DNA of 64,000 nt from positions 62,001 to 126,000 of the forward strand of contig NZ_JAHXNL010000001.1 in assembly GCF_023148685.1 (NCBI RefSeq). The letters run 5' to 3'. Within the stretch, counting starts at the first letter, position 1. Each line of letters opens with the position of its first letter. Source of the DNA: Georgenia sp. EYE_87 (GTDB lineage Bacteria; Actinomycetota; Actinomycetes; Actinomycetales; Actinomycetaceae). Made by a program: the position numbers and the translations under genes. Under the pieces are notes generated by a model. It was not told where the DNA came from. It saw only the letters and a list, made by a program, of their open reading frames with translations, and did not search any database. Shown piece by piece: positions 1-8,569 of the stretch.

Positions 1-1006
1 CCCGGGTGCCGTTGGTGAACGCCACCAGGCCCACGCCGTCGTCCGGCGCGGCGAAGATCTGTGCGAAGTAGGGCGGGATGACGCCCTGGTGCTCGACCAC
101 CGGGTGGCCGCCGTCGTCGAGGCGCCAGAACGCGAGACCCAGCCCGGGCAGGCGCGGGTCGGACCGGTACTGCGGGGAGAACATCTCTACGAGGGACTCC
201 GGGCGCAGCACCGAGCCGTGCTCGTTGGTTCCGCCGCCGAGGAGGGCGACGACGTAACGCGCCATGTCTGGTGCGGTGGAGAACGCCGCGCCGGCGCCCG
301 CCGGGACGTAGTCGAAGGCCGGCACCTCGAGCGGGCCGTGGCGGCCGAGCCGGTAGCCGGTGGCGAGGCGCGACCGGTCCACCTCCGAGCGCAGCATCGT
401 CGTGTCCGTCATCCCGAGCGGGTCGAACACGCTCTCGCGCAGGTACCGGTCCAGGGGCAGCCCGCTCACGTCCGAGACCAGCTGCCCGAGCGTCGCGGGC
501 CCGTGGTCGGTGTACCGGAACCGGGTGCCCGGCTCGGCCGCCAGGCGAAGCGCGCCGCGGTAGTACTCGGCGAGGCTGGGGAGCGGCTCCCCGGCCGCGA
601 CCGTCTCGCCGAAGTTGGGCCGCAGGAGGCCCGAGCGCGGGACCTGCTCGCTGATCCCGCCCGTGTGGGTCAGCAGGTGGCGCACCGTCGCGGGCCGGTG
701 GGCCGCGTCGGCGGGGACGAGCCGGTACGCGCGCAGGTAGTCGTTCACGGGGGCGTCGAGCTCGACCAGGTCCTGCTCGCGCAGCTGCATCACCGCGATG
801 GCCGTGAACGTCTTCGTGATCGAGCCGACCCGGAACACGGTGTCCGCCGTGACCGGCCGGCCCGAGGCGATGTCGGCGACCCCGTGGGCGGTGAACGACT
901 CGAGCCTTCCGTCGCGGACCACCCCGAGCGCGAACCCCACCGCGGGCCTGCGGTTGAGGATCTCGCCCACCCGCGTGCGGACGTCGGTCTCCTCGGTGGT
1001 GGGCAT
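1..1006 (-). CDS. Beta-lactamase-family serine hydrolase (class C-like), 3' end cut by window edge
   Basis: Partial gene read on the minus strand from an ATG at 1006 with a strong ribosome site (gaggagg) just upstream; the C-terminus lies beyond base 1. The product shows the SxxK nucleophile motif as SITK about 62 residues in, followed by TFTAIAVMQL, an HTGGI element, and a YxN-position motif reading YTD, then EHQG near the window edge. These are hallmarks of the beta-lactamase/penicillin-binding-protein-like fold used by esterases, D-aminopeptidases and class C beta-lactamases. No signal peptide is evident, so a cytoplasmic esterase or peptidase is more likely than a secreted antibiotic-resistance enzyme. 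The substrate cannot be inferred. Confidence 0.85.
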   Translation of the reverse strand, partial: MPTTEETDVRTRVGEILNRRPAVGFALGVVRDGRLESFTAHGVADIASGRPVTADTVFRVGSITKTFTAIAVMQLREQDLVELDAPVNDYLRAYRLVPADAAHRPATVRHLLTHTGGISEQVPRSGLLRPNFGETVAAGEPLPSLAEYYRGALRLAAEPGTRFRYTDHGPATLGQLVSDVSGLPLDRYLRESVFDPLGMTDTTMLRSEVDRSRLATGYRLGRHGPLEVPAFDYVPAGAGAAFSTAPDMARYVVALLGGGTNEHGSVLRPESLVEMFSPQYRSDPRLPGLGLAFWRLDDGGHPVVEHQGVIPPYFAQIFAAPDDGVGLVAFTNGTR

Positions 1007-1148
1007 GGTTCCTCCTCGATCCAGCCCTGGCTCCCATGGTGCGCCGATCGTCGCGGCCGCGGAAGGGTCCGAGGTCCTCAGGGCCGAAGGGCCCTTGCCG
1101 AGCGGTCGCGCCGGTGCGCAACCTGAGGGGAGAAGCGGGGTGGGACCC

Positions 1149-2455
1149 ATGAGGCGGCGCGGCACGGTCGAGCGGGTGACGGGACGGGCTCACCCGATCG
1201 AGCGGCTGAGCGCGGAGGACCAGCTCCTGCTGTGGCCCGACGAGGCGTGGCCGCAGGACCTCGGTGCCATCGCCCTGCTCGACGGCGCGACCCTGGTGGA
1301 CCCGGACGGCCGGTTCCGCATCGAGACGGTCCGGGCGGTCGTGGAGAGCCAGTTGCACCTCGTGCCGCGGTTCCGGCAGATGCTCGTGACGCCGCGGCGT
1401 GGGCTCGGCCCGCCGCTGTGGGAGGACGCGACGGCGTTCGACGTCGCGGAGCACGTGCGGGTCCTCCCGCTGCCGGCGCCCGGTGACGAGGCGCAGCTCC
1501 TGGCGGCGGTCGAGCGGCTCCGCCGCCGCCGGCTCGACCGGACGCGCCCGCTCTGGGAGATGTGGTTCCTCACCGGGCTCGCCGGCAACCGGGTCTTCTC
1601 GACGCCGACCCCGCGACTTCGCCGCCGCCCCCGCCTCCGCGGCCGTGGCGCCCGGCGCGCCCGCGGACGGCCCGGGAGCTCCTCGCCGACGCCCGGCCAC
1701 CGGTGCCCGGGCTGGACCGGCGGGTGGGGTCGGGCCGCGGCCTCGCCCTGGTCCGCGCGGACCTCGGCGCCGTCCGGGCCGCCGCGCACGCCCACGGCGC
1801 GACGGTGAACGACGTCGTCCTCTCGGCGCTCGCGGGCGGTCTGCGGCGTCTGCTCGTCCACCGCGGCGTGCCCGTCGACGGTCTGGTGGCCGCCGTGTAC
1901 GTCCCCGTCACGCTGCGCCGCGGACGCGGGGGAGCGGAAGTGCCGCCGCCCGGCGGGGGAACGGTGGCGCCACGGCGCGGCGGGACATCGGACGCACCTC
2001 CCGGCCCGGCCAGCGGGAACCTCATCACCCAGATGGTGGTGCCGCTCCCGGTCGGGGAGGCGGACCCCGCACGCCGGCTCCGTCAGATCACCACCGTCAC
2101 GACGGAGCGGAAGGCTCGCGCCCGCCCACCCCTGGGCGCACTCTTCGGCAGCCGGCTCCTCCTGCCCGTGCTGCTCAGGCTGATCGACCGGCAGTCGGTG
2201 AACGTGACCACCGCGGACCTCCGCGGCCCGCCCGGTCCGGTCCACCTCGCCGGCGCGCGGGTGCTCGAGGTGTTCCCGGTGCTGCCGCTGATCGGCAAGG
2301 TGGCGCTCGGCGTCGGCGCGCTCTCCTACGACGGCCGGCTCGGCATCACCGTCGTCGCGGACGGCGACGCCTACCCCGACCTGCCCGTCCTCGTCGCCGG
2401 CCTGGAGGAGGAGCTGCTCAGAACCGCTCGGGGTAGCCGATCTCCGGCGCGGTGA
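1149..2455 (+). pseudogene. Broken wax-ester synthase/diacylglycerol acyltransferase (WS/DGAT)
   Basis: The N-terminal part (1149 to about 1595) reads in one frame: ERLSAEDQLLLW near the start, VESQLHLVPRFRQ, then PLWEMWFLTGL. The C-terminal part (about 1595 to 2455) continues only in another frame: VNDVVLSALAGGLRRLL, a GNLITQMVVPLPV segment and NVTTADLRGPPGPVHLAGA, typical of the WS/DGAT C-terminal domain. At the junction, the roughly 20 residues that normally follow GLAGNRV and carry the catalytic HHxxxDG motif are absent, and the frame changes. Read literally, the first frame stops at 1808. A deletion not divisible by three best explains this. A sequencing error would not normally remove a whole motif. 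Such enzymes make triacylglycerol or wax esters from acyl-CoA. Confidence 0.75.
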
Positions 2456-3395
2456 CCTCGTCCAGCACCGACCGGATCGGGTCCGGCAGCTCCAGGTCCG
2501 CCGCGCCCAGCACCCCGCGCAGCTGCCCCACGGTCCGCGCCCCGGCGACGGCGCAGCTCACCCCGGGGGCGTCGCGCACCCAGGCGAGAGCGACCTCGAG
2601 GGCCGTCCGCCCGAGCCCGGCGGCCGCCGTCGTCACCGCCTCGACCACGCCGTGGGCTCGGTCGTTGAGGTACGGCTCGACGAACCCGCGCAGGTGCGGC
2701 GACGCCGCCCGGGAGCTCGCGGGGACGGTCGCGCGGTACTTGCCGGTCAGCACGCCGCGGCCGAGCGGCGACCACGCCAGCACCCCGGCGCCCAGCGCGT
2801 CCGCGGCGGGCAGCAGCTCGCGCTCGACCCCGCGTTGCAGCAGCGAGTACTCGATCTCCACCGCGGCCAGCCCCGGCCCCGACGGGGGCGCGAGCATCGT
2901 GGCGGCCTGCGCCGTCGTCCAGGCGGGGTAGTTCGACAGGCCCACGTACCGGGTGCGTCCCGTGGCGACGGCGTGCTCGAGCGCGCCGAGCGTCTCCTCG
3001 AGCGGGGTCGCGGGGTCGGGCGTCTGGACCAGCCACAGGTCCAGGTGGTCGGTGCCGAGCCGGTCGAGGGAGTCGTCCAGGGTGTCCAGGAGCGAGCCGC
3101 GGGAGGCGTCGACGACGCCTCCGCCGTCGGGCGTGCGACGCGAGCGGACCCCGGCCTTGGAGACGAGGACGACGTCGTGGCGGTCCACGGACTCCCCGAG
3201 CAGGCGGCCGATGAGGGCCTCGGAGGCGCCGTCGCCGTAGGTGGCGGCGGTGTCGAGCAGGTTTCCGCCGGCCTCCAGGAAGACCTCGAGCTGCTCGGCG
3301 GCGTCGTGCTCGTCGGTGTCCCGGCCCCACGTCATGGTGCCCAGCCCGATGCTGGAGACCGTCAGGCCCGTCCGGCCGACCCTGCGCTGCTGCAT
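2418..3395 (-). CDS. Aldo/keto reductase with altered catalytic tetrad
   Basis: A 325-residue TIM-barrel aldo/keto reductase. It opens with [20 protein letters not shown] and has the catalytic Asp and Tyr in [11 protein letters not shown] and the Lys in VLVSKAG. NADPH-binding elements (LSPLG-like [13 protein letters not shown], and GARTVGQL near the C-terminus) are present. At the fourth tetrad position, where the family usually has His (LYQVHWPD), this protein has Gln: LWLVQTPDP. The DNA was checked and reads CAG. Activity towards carbonyls may therefore be altered. It ends tail-to-tail with the broken acyltransferase, overlapping it by 38 bases. It is divergent from uppP. Substrate unknown. 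Confidence 0.88.
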   Translation of the reverse strand: MQQRRVGRTGLTVSSIGLGTMTWGRDTDEHDAAEQLEVFLEAGGNLLDTAATYGDGASEALIGRLLGESVDRHDVVLVSKAGVRSRRTPDGGGVVDASRGSLLDTLDDSLDRLGTDHLDLWLVQTPDPATPLEETLGALEHAVATGRTRYVGLSNYPAWTTAQAATMLAPPSGPGLAAVEIEYSLLQRGVERELLPAADALGAGVLAWSPLGRGVLTGKYRATVPASSRAASPHLRGFVEPYLNDRAHGVVEAVTTAAAGLGRTALEVALAWVRDAPGVSCAVAGARTVGQLRGVLGAADLELPDPIRSVLDEVTAPEIGYPERF

Positions 3396-3542
3396 GGCAT
3401 CACGGTAGTGGGCGGGTGCCGTCCGTCCTTACCAGCGTCCACCCCCGCACCCGCGCCGGACCGCCTCGGCGTCCCGCTTCGGTCGTACGTGAACCTCCCC
3501 ACGGTCGGCCCGTCGGGGGACGGCCCGGCCTGGTCGGTGCCC

Positions 3543-3548
3543 TATCGT
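3543..3548 (+). promoter_or_regulatory. Candidate -10 hexamer of uppP
   Basis: TATCGT ends 8 bases before the GTG at 3557, leaving almost no room for a leader. No ribosome-binding site precedes the start. This suggests a leaderless or nearly leaderless transcript. No clear -35 element was recognised. Confidence 0.4.
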
Positions 3549-3556
3549 TGCCGACC

Positions 3557-4441
3557 GTGACTTGGTGGGAAGCAATCGTCCTGGGCCTCGTGCAGGGCCT
3601 GACAGAGTTCCTCCCGATCTCCTCGAGCGCGCACCTGAGGATCGTCGGCGAGCTGCTCCCGAGCGGCGCCGACCCCGGCGCCGCCTTCACCGCCATCACC
3701 CAGATCGGCACCGAGACCGCCGTCGTCATCTACTTCCGCAAGGACATCTGGCGGATCGTCAAGGCCTGGTTCGGGGCCCTGCCGGTCGGGCCGTGGAAGA
3801 ACACGGTGCCCCGCACCGACCCGGACGCCCGCATGGGCTGGTTCGTCATCCTCGGCTCGATCCCTATCGGCCTGCTCGGCCTCCTCTTCGAGGACGCCAT
3901 CGACGACACCCTGCGCCACCTGTACATCACCGCGGCGATGCTGGCGATCTTCGGCCTCCTGCTCGGCTGGGCGGACCGCGTCGGCCGGCGCACCAAGACG
4001 CTCGACCACATGACGCTCAAGGACGCGGTGATCTTCGGCCTGGCCCAGGCGCTCGCCCTCGTCCCCGGCGTCTCCCGGTCCGGCGGCACCATCACCGCCG
4101 GCCTGCTGCTGGGCTACACCCGCGAGGCCGCCGCCCGGTACGCGTTCCTGCTCGCCATCCCGGCCGTGATGATCTCCGGCTTCTACAAGCTGTTCTCCGA
4201 CGTCATCTTCGGCGAGCCCGCGCCCGGCACCGCGCAGGTGCCCGGGGCGCTGATCGCCCTGGCCACCGTGGTCGCCTTCGTCGTCGGCTACGCCGTCATC
4301 GTCTGGTTCCTGCGGTACGTCTCCACGAACAGCTACAGGCCGTTCGTGATCTACCGGCTGGTACTCGCGGTCCTGGTCGTCGCGCTGGTGGTTGCCGGCG
4401 TCATCGACGCTGTGCCCGCCGGGTCACCCTCGGCCGGCTGA
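3557..4441 (+). CDS. uppP: Undecaprenyl-diphosphate phosphatase UppP (BacA)
   Basis: Integral membrane phosphatase that recycles undecaprenyl diphosphate to the monophosphate carrier used for peptidoglycan and other cell-wall polymers; it is linked to bacitracin tolerance. The 294-residue product carries both family signatures: [14 protein letters not shown] near the N-terminus, with the catalytic Glu and Ser, and [17 protein letters not shown] in the middle. Several hydrophobic helices follow. The GTG at 3557 was chosen because [13 protein letters not shown] is the conserved N-terminus; the open frame extends further upstream without homology. It lies just upstream of mshC in the same direction. 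Confidence 0.95.
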   Translation: MTWWEAIVLGLVQGLTEFLPISSSAHLRIVGELLPSGADPGAAFTAITQIGTETAVVIYFRKDIWRIVKAWFGALPVGPWKNTVPRTDPDARMGWFVILGSIPIGLLGLLFEDAIDDTLRHLYITAAMLAIFGLLLGWADRVGRRTKTLDHMTLKDAVIFGLAQALALVPGVSRSGGTITAGLLLGYTREAAARYAFLLAIPAVMISGFYKLFSDVIFGEPAPGTAQVPGALIALATVVAFVVGYAVIVWFLRYVSTNSYRPFVIYRLVLAVLVVALVVAGVIDAVPAGSPSAG

Positions 4442-4448
4442 CCTTCCC

Positions 4449-4520
4449 GACGGCGGAGCCCGGCCCGACGGCGGGACCTGGCCCGACGACGGAGCCTCGC
4501 CCGACGGCGGAGCCTGGGCT
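4449..4520 (+). repeat. 18-bp imperfect tandem repeat, four copies, between uppP and mshC
   Basis: Units beginning at 4449, 4467, 4485 and 4503 follow the pattern GACGGCGGAGCCTGGCCC with one to three changes each. The array starts a few bases after the uppP stop. It is too short, and its spacing too regular, for a CRISPR array. It looks like a small variable-number repeat. Confidence 0.7.
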
Positions 4521-4593
4521 GCGTCGTCGGGCGGGATCCCGCGGCGGTGGCGCCGTGCGTGGACGCCCGGACAGCCGGACGCTGCCCGCCGGA

Positions 4594-4599
4594 TAGCAT
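4594..4599 (+). promoter_or_regulatory. Candidate -10 hexamer of mshC (leaderless)
   Basis: TAGCAT ends 6 bases before the GTG at 4606, and there is no ribosome-binding site. Transcription would start at or next to the start codon. Confidence 0.45.
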
Positions 4600-4605
4600 C
4601 ACCTG

Positions 4606-5877
4606 GTGCATTCCTGGTCCGCGCCCGACGTCCCCTCCCTGCCTGGTCAGGGCCTTCCCGTGCACCTGCACGACACCGCCGCCGGGGCGCTGATCCCCAC
4701 GCGCGGCGCCGAGGAGCCCGCCACCCTGTACGTCTGCGGCATCACCCCGTACGACGCCACGCACCTGGGCCACGCCAACACCTACGTCGGCTTCGACCTG
4801 CTGGTGCGCGCCTGGCGCGACTCCGGCCGTGCGGTGACGTACGTGCAGAACGTCACCGACGTCGACGACCCGCTGCTGGAGCGCGCCGACGAGACCGACG
4901 TCCACTGGCGCGAGCTCGCCCAGTCCCAGACGGACCTGTTCCGCTCGGACATGGAGACCCTGCGGGTCGTCCCCCCGGAGCACTACGTCGGCGTCGTGGA
5001 GGCGATGGACCTCGTGGTGGCGGCCGTCGAGCGGATGCTCGCCGACGGCACCGCCTACCGCGTGCCGGTTCCCGAGGGGGCCGGCGGGGGCGACCCGGAG
5101 CTCGGCGACGTCTACGCCGACCTCAGTGCCGACCCGCTCTTCGGCACCGGCGCCGGCCTCGACCCCGACGAGATGCTCAAGGTCTTCGCCGAGAACGGCG
5201 GCGACCCCGACCGGCCCGGCAAGCGCCACGCGCTGGACCCGCTGCTGTGGCGGCGCACCCGCGACGGCGAGCCCGACTGGGACGGGCGGAGCCTCGGCCG
5301 CGGCCGGGCGGGCTGGCACATCGAGTGCTCCTGCATCGCCGGGAAGTTCCTCGGCCAGCTCATCGAGGTCCAGGGCGGCGGGCGCGACCTCGTCTTCCCG
5401 CACCACGAGATGAGCGAGTCGCACCTGCGCGTGCTCCGCAACGTCCCCGCCCCGGTGATGGTGCACAGCCACGGCGGCATGGTCGGCTACGACGGCGAGA
5501 AGATGAGCAAGTCGCTCGGCAACCTCGTGCTGGTCTCCCGGCTCGTCGACGGCGGGGCCGACCCCATGGCGGTCCGGCTCGTCCTCCTCGGTCACCACTA
5601 CCGCTCCGACTGGGAGTACACCGACGCCGACCTCGCCGCGGCCGCCGAGCGGCTGGCCACCTGGCGCCGCGCGGCCTCCGCGCCGGCCGGGCCCACGGCC
5701 GAGCCGGTCCTCCAGCAGGTTCGCGAGGCTCTCGCCCAGGACCTCGACGCGCCGGCCGCGCTGGCCGCCGTCGACGCCTGGGCCGCGGCCGCCCTCGCCG
5801 GCGGGACCGAGCAGGTCGCCGGCGCACCCGAGCTGGTCCGGCGCACCGTGGACGCGCTGCTCGGCGTGGCGCTCTGA
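4606..5877 (+). CDS. mshC: Mycothiol synthesis ligase MshC (GlcN-Ins:L-cysteine ligase)
   Basis: ATP-dependent ligase that joins cysteine to glucosaminyl-inositol, the third enzymatic step towards mycothiol, the main low-molecular-weight thiol of actinobacteria. It is a paralogue of cysteinyl-tRNA synthetase. The 423-residue product has YVCGITPYDATHLGHANTY (zinc ligand Cys and HIGH motif near residues 44-56), WHIECSCIA and FPHHEMSES (further zinc ligands), and the KMSKS motif near residue 300. The short C-terminal region lacks the tRNA-binding extension of CysS, and the length matches MshC rather than CysS. The sequence opens with HSWSAPDVPSLPGQG, usual for MshC. It sits downstream of uppP. 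Confidence 0.94.
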   Translation: MHSWSAPDVPSLPGQGLPVHLHDTAAGALIPTRGAEEPATLYVCGITPYDATHLGHANTYVGFDLLVRAWRDSGRAVTYVQNVTDVDDPLLERADETDVHWRELAQSQTDLFRSDMETLRVVPPEHYVGVVEAMDLVVAAVERMLADGTAYRVPVPEGAGGGDPELGDVYADLSADPLFGTGAGLDPDEMLKVFAENGGDPDRPGKRHALDPLLWRRTRDGEPDWDGRSLGRGRAGWHIECSCIAGKFLGQLIEVQGGGRDLVFPHHEMSESHLRVLRNVPAPVMVHSHGGMVGYDGEKMSKSLGNLVLVSRLVDGGADPMAVRLVLLGHHYRSDWEYTDADLAAAAERLATWRRAASAPAGPTAEPVLQQVREALAQDLDAPAALAAVDAWAAAALAGGTEQVAGAPELVRRTVDALLGVAL

Positions 5878-5955
5878 CGGCCGGCCCGCGCTGGCCCGCC
5901 GGTCGCGCGGCGAGCCGTGCCGGACGTCACGGGGCCGAGCGTCGTGATCGTCCCG

Positions 5956-5961
5956 TAATGT
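5956..5961 (+). promoter_or_regulatory. Candidate -10 hexamer of the rsbQ-rsbP pair (leaderless)
   Basis: TAATGT ends 6 bases before the GTG at 5968, with no ribosome-binding site between them. This is consistent with a leaderless transcript covering both genes. Confidence 0.45.
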
Positions 5962-5967
5962 CGCACC

Positions 5968-6765
5968 GTGGATGTGCTGCGGCGGAACAACGTGCGGGTC
6001 AGCGGGCGGGCTGACGCGCCCACGATGGTGCTCGCCCACGGCTTCGGCTGCGACCAGCAGATGTGGCGGCTCGTCGCCCCCACCTTCGAGGCGACCCACC
6101 GGGTGGTGCTGTTCGACCACGTCGGCGCCGGCGGGTCCGACCCGGCCGCTTTCGACAGCGCACGCCACGCCCGCCTCGAGGGATACGCCCAGGACGTCGT
6201 CGAGATCGTCGACGCGCTGGGCACGGGCCCGGTCATCTTCGTCGGCCACTCGGTCAGCGCCATGATCGGCGTCCTGGCCGCGCGCGAGCGCCCGGAGCTG
6301 TTCGACCGGCTCGTGCTCGTCGGCCCCTCTCCCCGCTACATCGACGACGGCGACTACCGCGGCGGGTTCACCCAGGAGGAGATCGACGAGCTCCTGGAGA
6401 CCATGGACGACAACTACCTCGGCTGGTCGGCCCACATCGCCCCGGCGATCATGGGCGTCCCCGACCGGCCGGAGCTCGGCGCCGAGCTCACCGCCAGCTT
6501 CTGCCGGACGGACCCGACGCTCGCCCGCCAGTTCGCCCGCACCACGTTCCTCTCCGACAACCGGGCCGACCTGCGCGAGGTGCGCACCCCCGCCCTGGTG
6601 GTGCAGTGCCGCGACGACGTCATCGCCCCGCTCGAGGTGGGGGAGTACGTCCGCGACAACCTCCCGAACAGCGACTTCGCCGTGCTCGACGCGATCGGGC
6701 ACTGCCCGAACCTCAGCGCGCCGGACCAGCTCGTCTCCGCGATGAAGGCGTACCTCCGCGCGTGA
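5968..6765 (+). CDS. rsbQ: RsbQ-like alpha/beta hydrolase, energy-stress signalling
   Basis: A 265-residue alpha/beta hydrolase of the RsbQ/KAI2/D14 group. The catalytic triad is visible: Ser in VGHSVSAMIG, Asp in VQCRDDVIAP and His in IGHCPNLSAP. The N-terminus MDVLRRNNVRVSG and the HGFGCDQQMWR oxyanion region are characteristic of RsbQ. In Bacillus, RsbQ is thought to process or bind a small hydrophobic molecule and is required for the RsbP phosphatase to activate SigB under energy stress. Here the next gene encodes a PAS-PP2C phosphatase, and its GTG overlaps this stop codon by three bases (GTGA), so the two are almost certainly co-translated. That context strongly favours the signalling role over general metabolism. 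Confidence 0.88.
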   Translation: MDVLRRNNVRVSGRADAPTMVLAHGFGCDQQMWRLVAPTFEATHRVVLFDHVGAGGSDPAAFDSARHARLEGYAQDVVEIVDALGTGPVIFVGHSVSAMIGVLAARERPELFDRLVLVGPSPRYIDDGDYRGGFTQEEIDELLETMDDNYLGWSAHIAPAIMGVPDRPELGAELTASFCRTDPTLARQFARTTFLSDNRADLREVRTPALVVQCRDDVIAPLEVGEYVRDNLPNSDFAVLDAIGHCPNLSAPDQLVSAMKAYLRA

Positions 6766-8276
6766 CCGACCGTGCGGCCGCGTGGGACGAGGCGCCGTCC
6801 GGCCTGCTCACGCTGGCGGCGGACGGCACGGTGCTCGACGCCAACCGCACGTTCCTGCAGTGGGTGGGCCGCCCGGCCGAGGAGGTGCTCGGGCGCCTGC
6901 GGCTGAGCCAGCTGCTCTCGGTCGGTGGCCGGATCTACTGGGAGACGCACCTGTCCCCGCTGCTGCACGTCGAGGGCCGGTTCGACGAGGTCGCCCTCGA
7001 GCTGCGCGGCCCCGACGGCCGGCTCCCCGTGCTGATGACCGCCGTCGTGGCCCCGGGCGACGCCGGTGCGATCCGGGTGTCGATCTCCAGCGCCCGCGAC
7101 CGCTCCCGCTACGAGCGCGAGCTGGTGGCCGCGCGGAAGGATGCCGACACCGCAGCCCGGCGCACCCGGGTGCTGCAGGAGGTCACCGCGGCGCTGTCGG
7201 CCGGGGTGGGGCGCGACGGCGTGGCGGCAGCCCTCCTCGGCGCCACCCGCTCGCTGGGTGCCCGGGCGGCGACCTGCTGGCTGCGTGACCCACACGGACT
7301 GCTGACGCCCCACTCCGCCACGGGCGAGGAGATCGCCGCCACCCAGCCGCTGCCCGCCGGGACCTGGCCACGTGCCGCGGTCCATCACGAGGGGCGCGTC
7401 CTCGTCCCCCTGCACGGCCAGTCAGCGCTGCTCGGGGTGCTCTCCCTGCTCCCCGACGACGCCCCCGGGGCGGAGCCGCCCGACCTGGCCGTGCTCACCG
7501 CCGTCGGCCAGCAGGCGGGGATCGCGCTGGACCGCGCCGCCTTCTTCGACCGCAGCGCGTCCATCGCCCACCAGCTCCAGCAGGCTCTCCTCACGGCCCC
7601 TCTGCCGCAGGACGACCGTTTCGTGGTGACGACGGCGTACCGGCCGGGGGTGGAGCCCCTCGAGGTCGGGGGCGACTGGCACGACGCCTTCCTCCTGGAC
7701 GACCACGTCCTCGCCGTCGTCGTCGGCGACATCGTGGGCCGCGGCCTGGGGGCGGCCATCGCCATGGGGCAGCTGCGCAGCGCCGTCCGGGCGGTCGCCG
7801 GCCCCGACGTCGGCCCCGCCCAGGTGCTGGGCGCGCTCGACCCGTTCGTCCAACGAGTCCCGGACGCCGCCTCCGCGACCCTCGTCTACGGCGAGCTGGA
7901 CCTCACGACGGGCCGGTTCCGCTTCGCCTGCGCGGGCCACCCGCCGCCGCTGCACCTCGGGGCGGACGGTGCCGCGCGCCTGATGTGGGACGGCCGCTCC
8001 ACGCCGCTCGGCCTCAGCGTCCCGGGGCGCGTGCGGGCGGAGGCCGAGCTCGACCTGGCACCCGGCGACAGGGTGCTGCTCTACACCGACGGCCTGGTGG
8101 AGCGACGGGACCAGCCCCTGCCGGCGAGGCTCGGGCAGCTCGTCGAGATCGGCGCCGAGGCCGGCTCCCTCGACGCGGACGACGCCGTGCGCACCCTCAC
8201 CGAGCACCTGCTCCCGCCCGGTGAGGGGCACGACGACGTCTGCCTGCTGCTGCTGTCCTGGCTGGCGCCGGCCTAG
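6762..8276 (+). CDS. rsbP: RsbP-like PP2C phosphatase with PAS and GAF-like sensor region
   Basis: A 504-residue serine phosphatase of the SpoIIE/RsbU/RsbP type. Residues about 5-115 form a PAS-like domain (LLTLAADGTVLDANRTFLQWVGR). A short helical linker (YERELVAARKDADTAARRT) follows. Residues about 135-270 resemble a GAF domain, ending in AVGQQAGIALDRAAFF. The C-terminal PP2C domain has metal-binding motifs VGGDWHDAFLL, VVVGDIVGRGLGAA, FACAGHPPPL and LLYTDGLVERR, ending with the GHDDVCLLLL signature. By family knowledge it would dephosphorylate an RsbV-type anti-anti-sigma factor; none is encoded in this window. Bacillus RsbP has only PAS, coiled coil and PP2C, so the GAF-like insertion is an extra sensory part. 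The start is fixed by the overlap with rsbQ. Confidence 0.87.
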   Translation: MTDRAAAWDEAPSGLLTLAADGTVLDANRTFLQWVGRPAEEVLGRLRLSQLLSVGGRIYWETHLSPLLHVEGRFDEVALELRGPDGRLPVLMTAVVAPGDAGAIRVSISSARDRSRYERELVAARKDADTAARRTRVLQEVTAALSAGVGRDGVAAALLGATRSLGARAATCWLRDPHGLLTPHSATGEEIAATQPLPAGTWPRAAVHHEGRVLVPLHGQSALLGVLSLLPDDAPGAEPPDLAVLTAVGQQAGIALDRAAFFDRSASIAHQLQQALLTAPLPQDDRFVVTTAYRPGVEPLEVGGDWHDAFLLDDHVLAVVVGDIVGRGLGAAIAMGQLRSAVRAVAGPDVGPAQVLGALDPFVQRVPDAASATLVYGELDLTTGRFRFACAGHPPPLHLGADGAARLMWDGRSTPLGLSVPGRVRAEAELDLAPGDRVLLYTDGLVERRDQPLPARLGQLVEIGAEAGSLDADDAVRTLTEHLLPPGEGHDDVCLLLLSWLAPA

Positions 8277-8285
8277 GCCGGCGCC
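8264..8285. terminator. Perfect palindrome over the rsbP stop codon, between convergent genes
   Basis: A 10-bp inverted repeat GGCGCCGGCC/GGCCGGCGCC separated by 2 bases spans the TAG of rsbP and sits 6 bases from the tsuB stop. It may act as a bidirectional terminator hairpin; no T-tract follows. Confidence 0.35.
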
Positions 8286-8291
8286 CGGAGC

Positions 8292-8522
8292 TCAGGCCTT
8301 CTGCACGGTGATCGACCAGCTCGCGTCGCCGCGCCGGTCGAACTCGGTGACCGGGTAGCCGTTCTCGGCCGCCCAGCGCGGGATGGAGTCGGTGGCCTGC
8401 GTGCAGTCGAAGTTGATGACGAGCTCGTCGCCCACCTCGAGGGCGGCGATGGCCTCCTTGGCCTCGACGAGCGGGAACGGGCAGACCTGGCCGTCGGTCT
8501 CGAGCACGGTCTTGATGGGCAT
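8292..8522 (-). CDS. tsuB: TusA-family sulfurtransferase, likely TsuB partner of thiosulfate transporter
   Basis: A 76-residue TusA/SirA-type protein with the catalytic cysteine in the CPxP motif (DGQVCPFPLVEAKEAI, Cys14). It follows with VGDELVINFDCTQATDSIPRWA and ends ITVQKA. TusA folds relay persulfide sulfur. When encoded beside a YeeE/YedE transporter they are called TsuB and are thought to take thiosulfate from TsuA in the cytoplasm. The ATG at 8522 has an AGAAGGA ribosome site; a longer open frame runs through tsuA in a different frame and is not real. It lies 47 bases downstream of tsuA on the same strand, consistent with an operon. Confidence 0.9.
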   Translation of the reverse strand: MPIKTVLETDGQVCPFPLVEAKEAIAALEVGDELVINFDCTQATDSIPRWAAENGYPVTEFDRRGDASWSITVQKA

Positions 8523-8569
8523 GGTGGTCCTTCTCTCTGGTCGGGTCGAGCTGTGCGTGCGGTCGGAGG

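Noticed and set aside
4441-4605. Possible CRISPR array between uppP and mshC
   Set aside because: Units are contiguous 18-mers without unique spacers.
4351-6702. A 783-codon open frame on the minus strand across mshC and rsbQ
   Set aside because: Shadow of two well-supported genes on the plus strand, with no recognisable protein motif and no plausible start.
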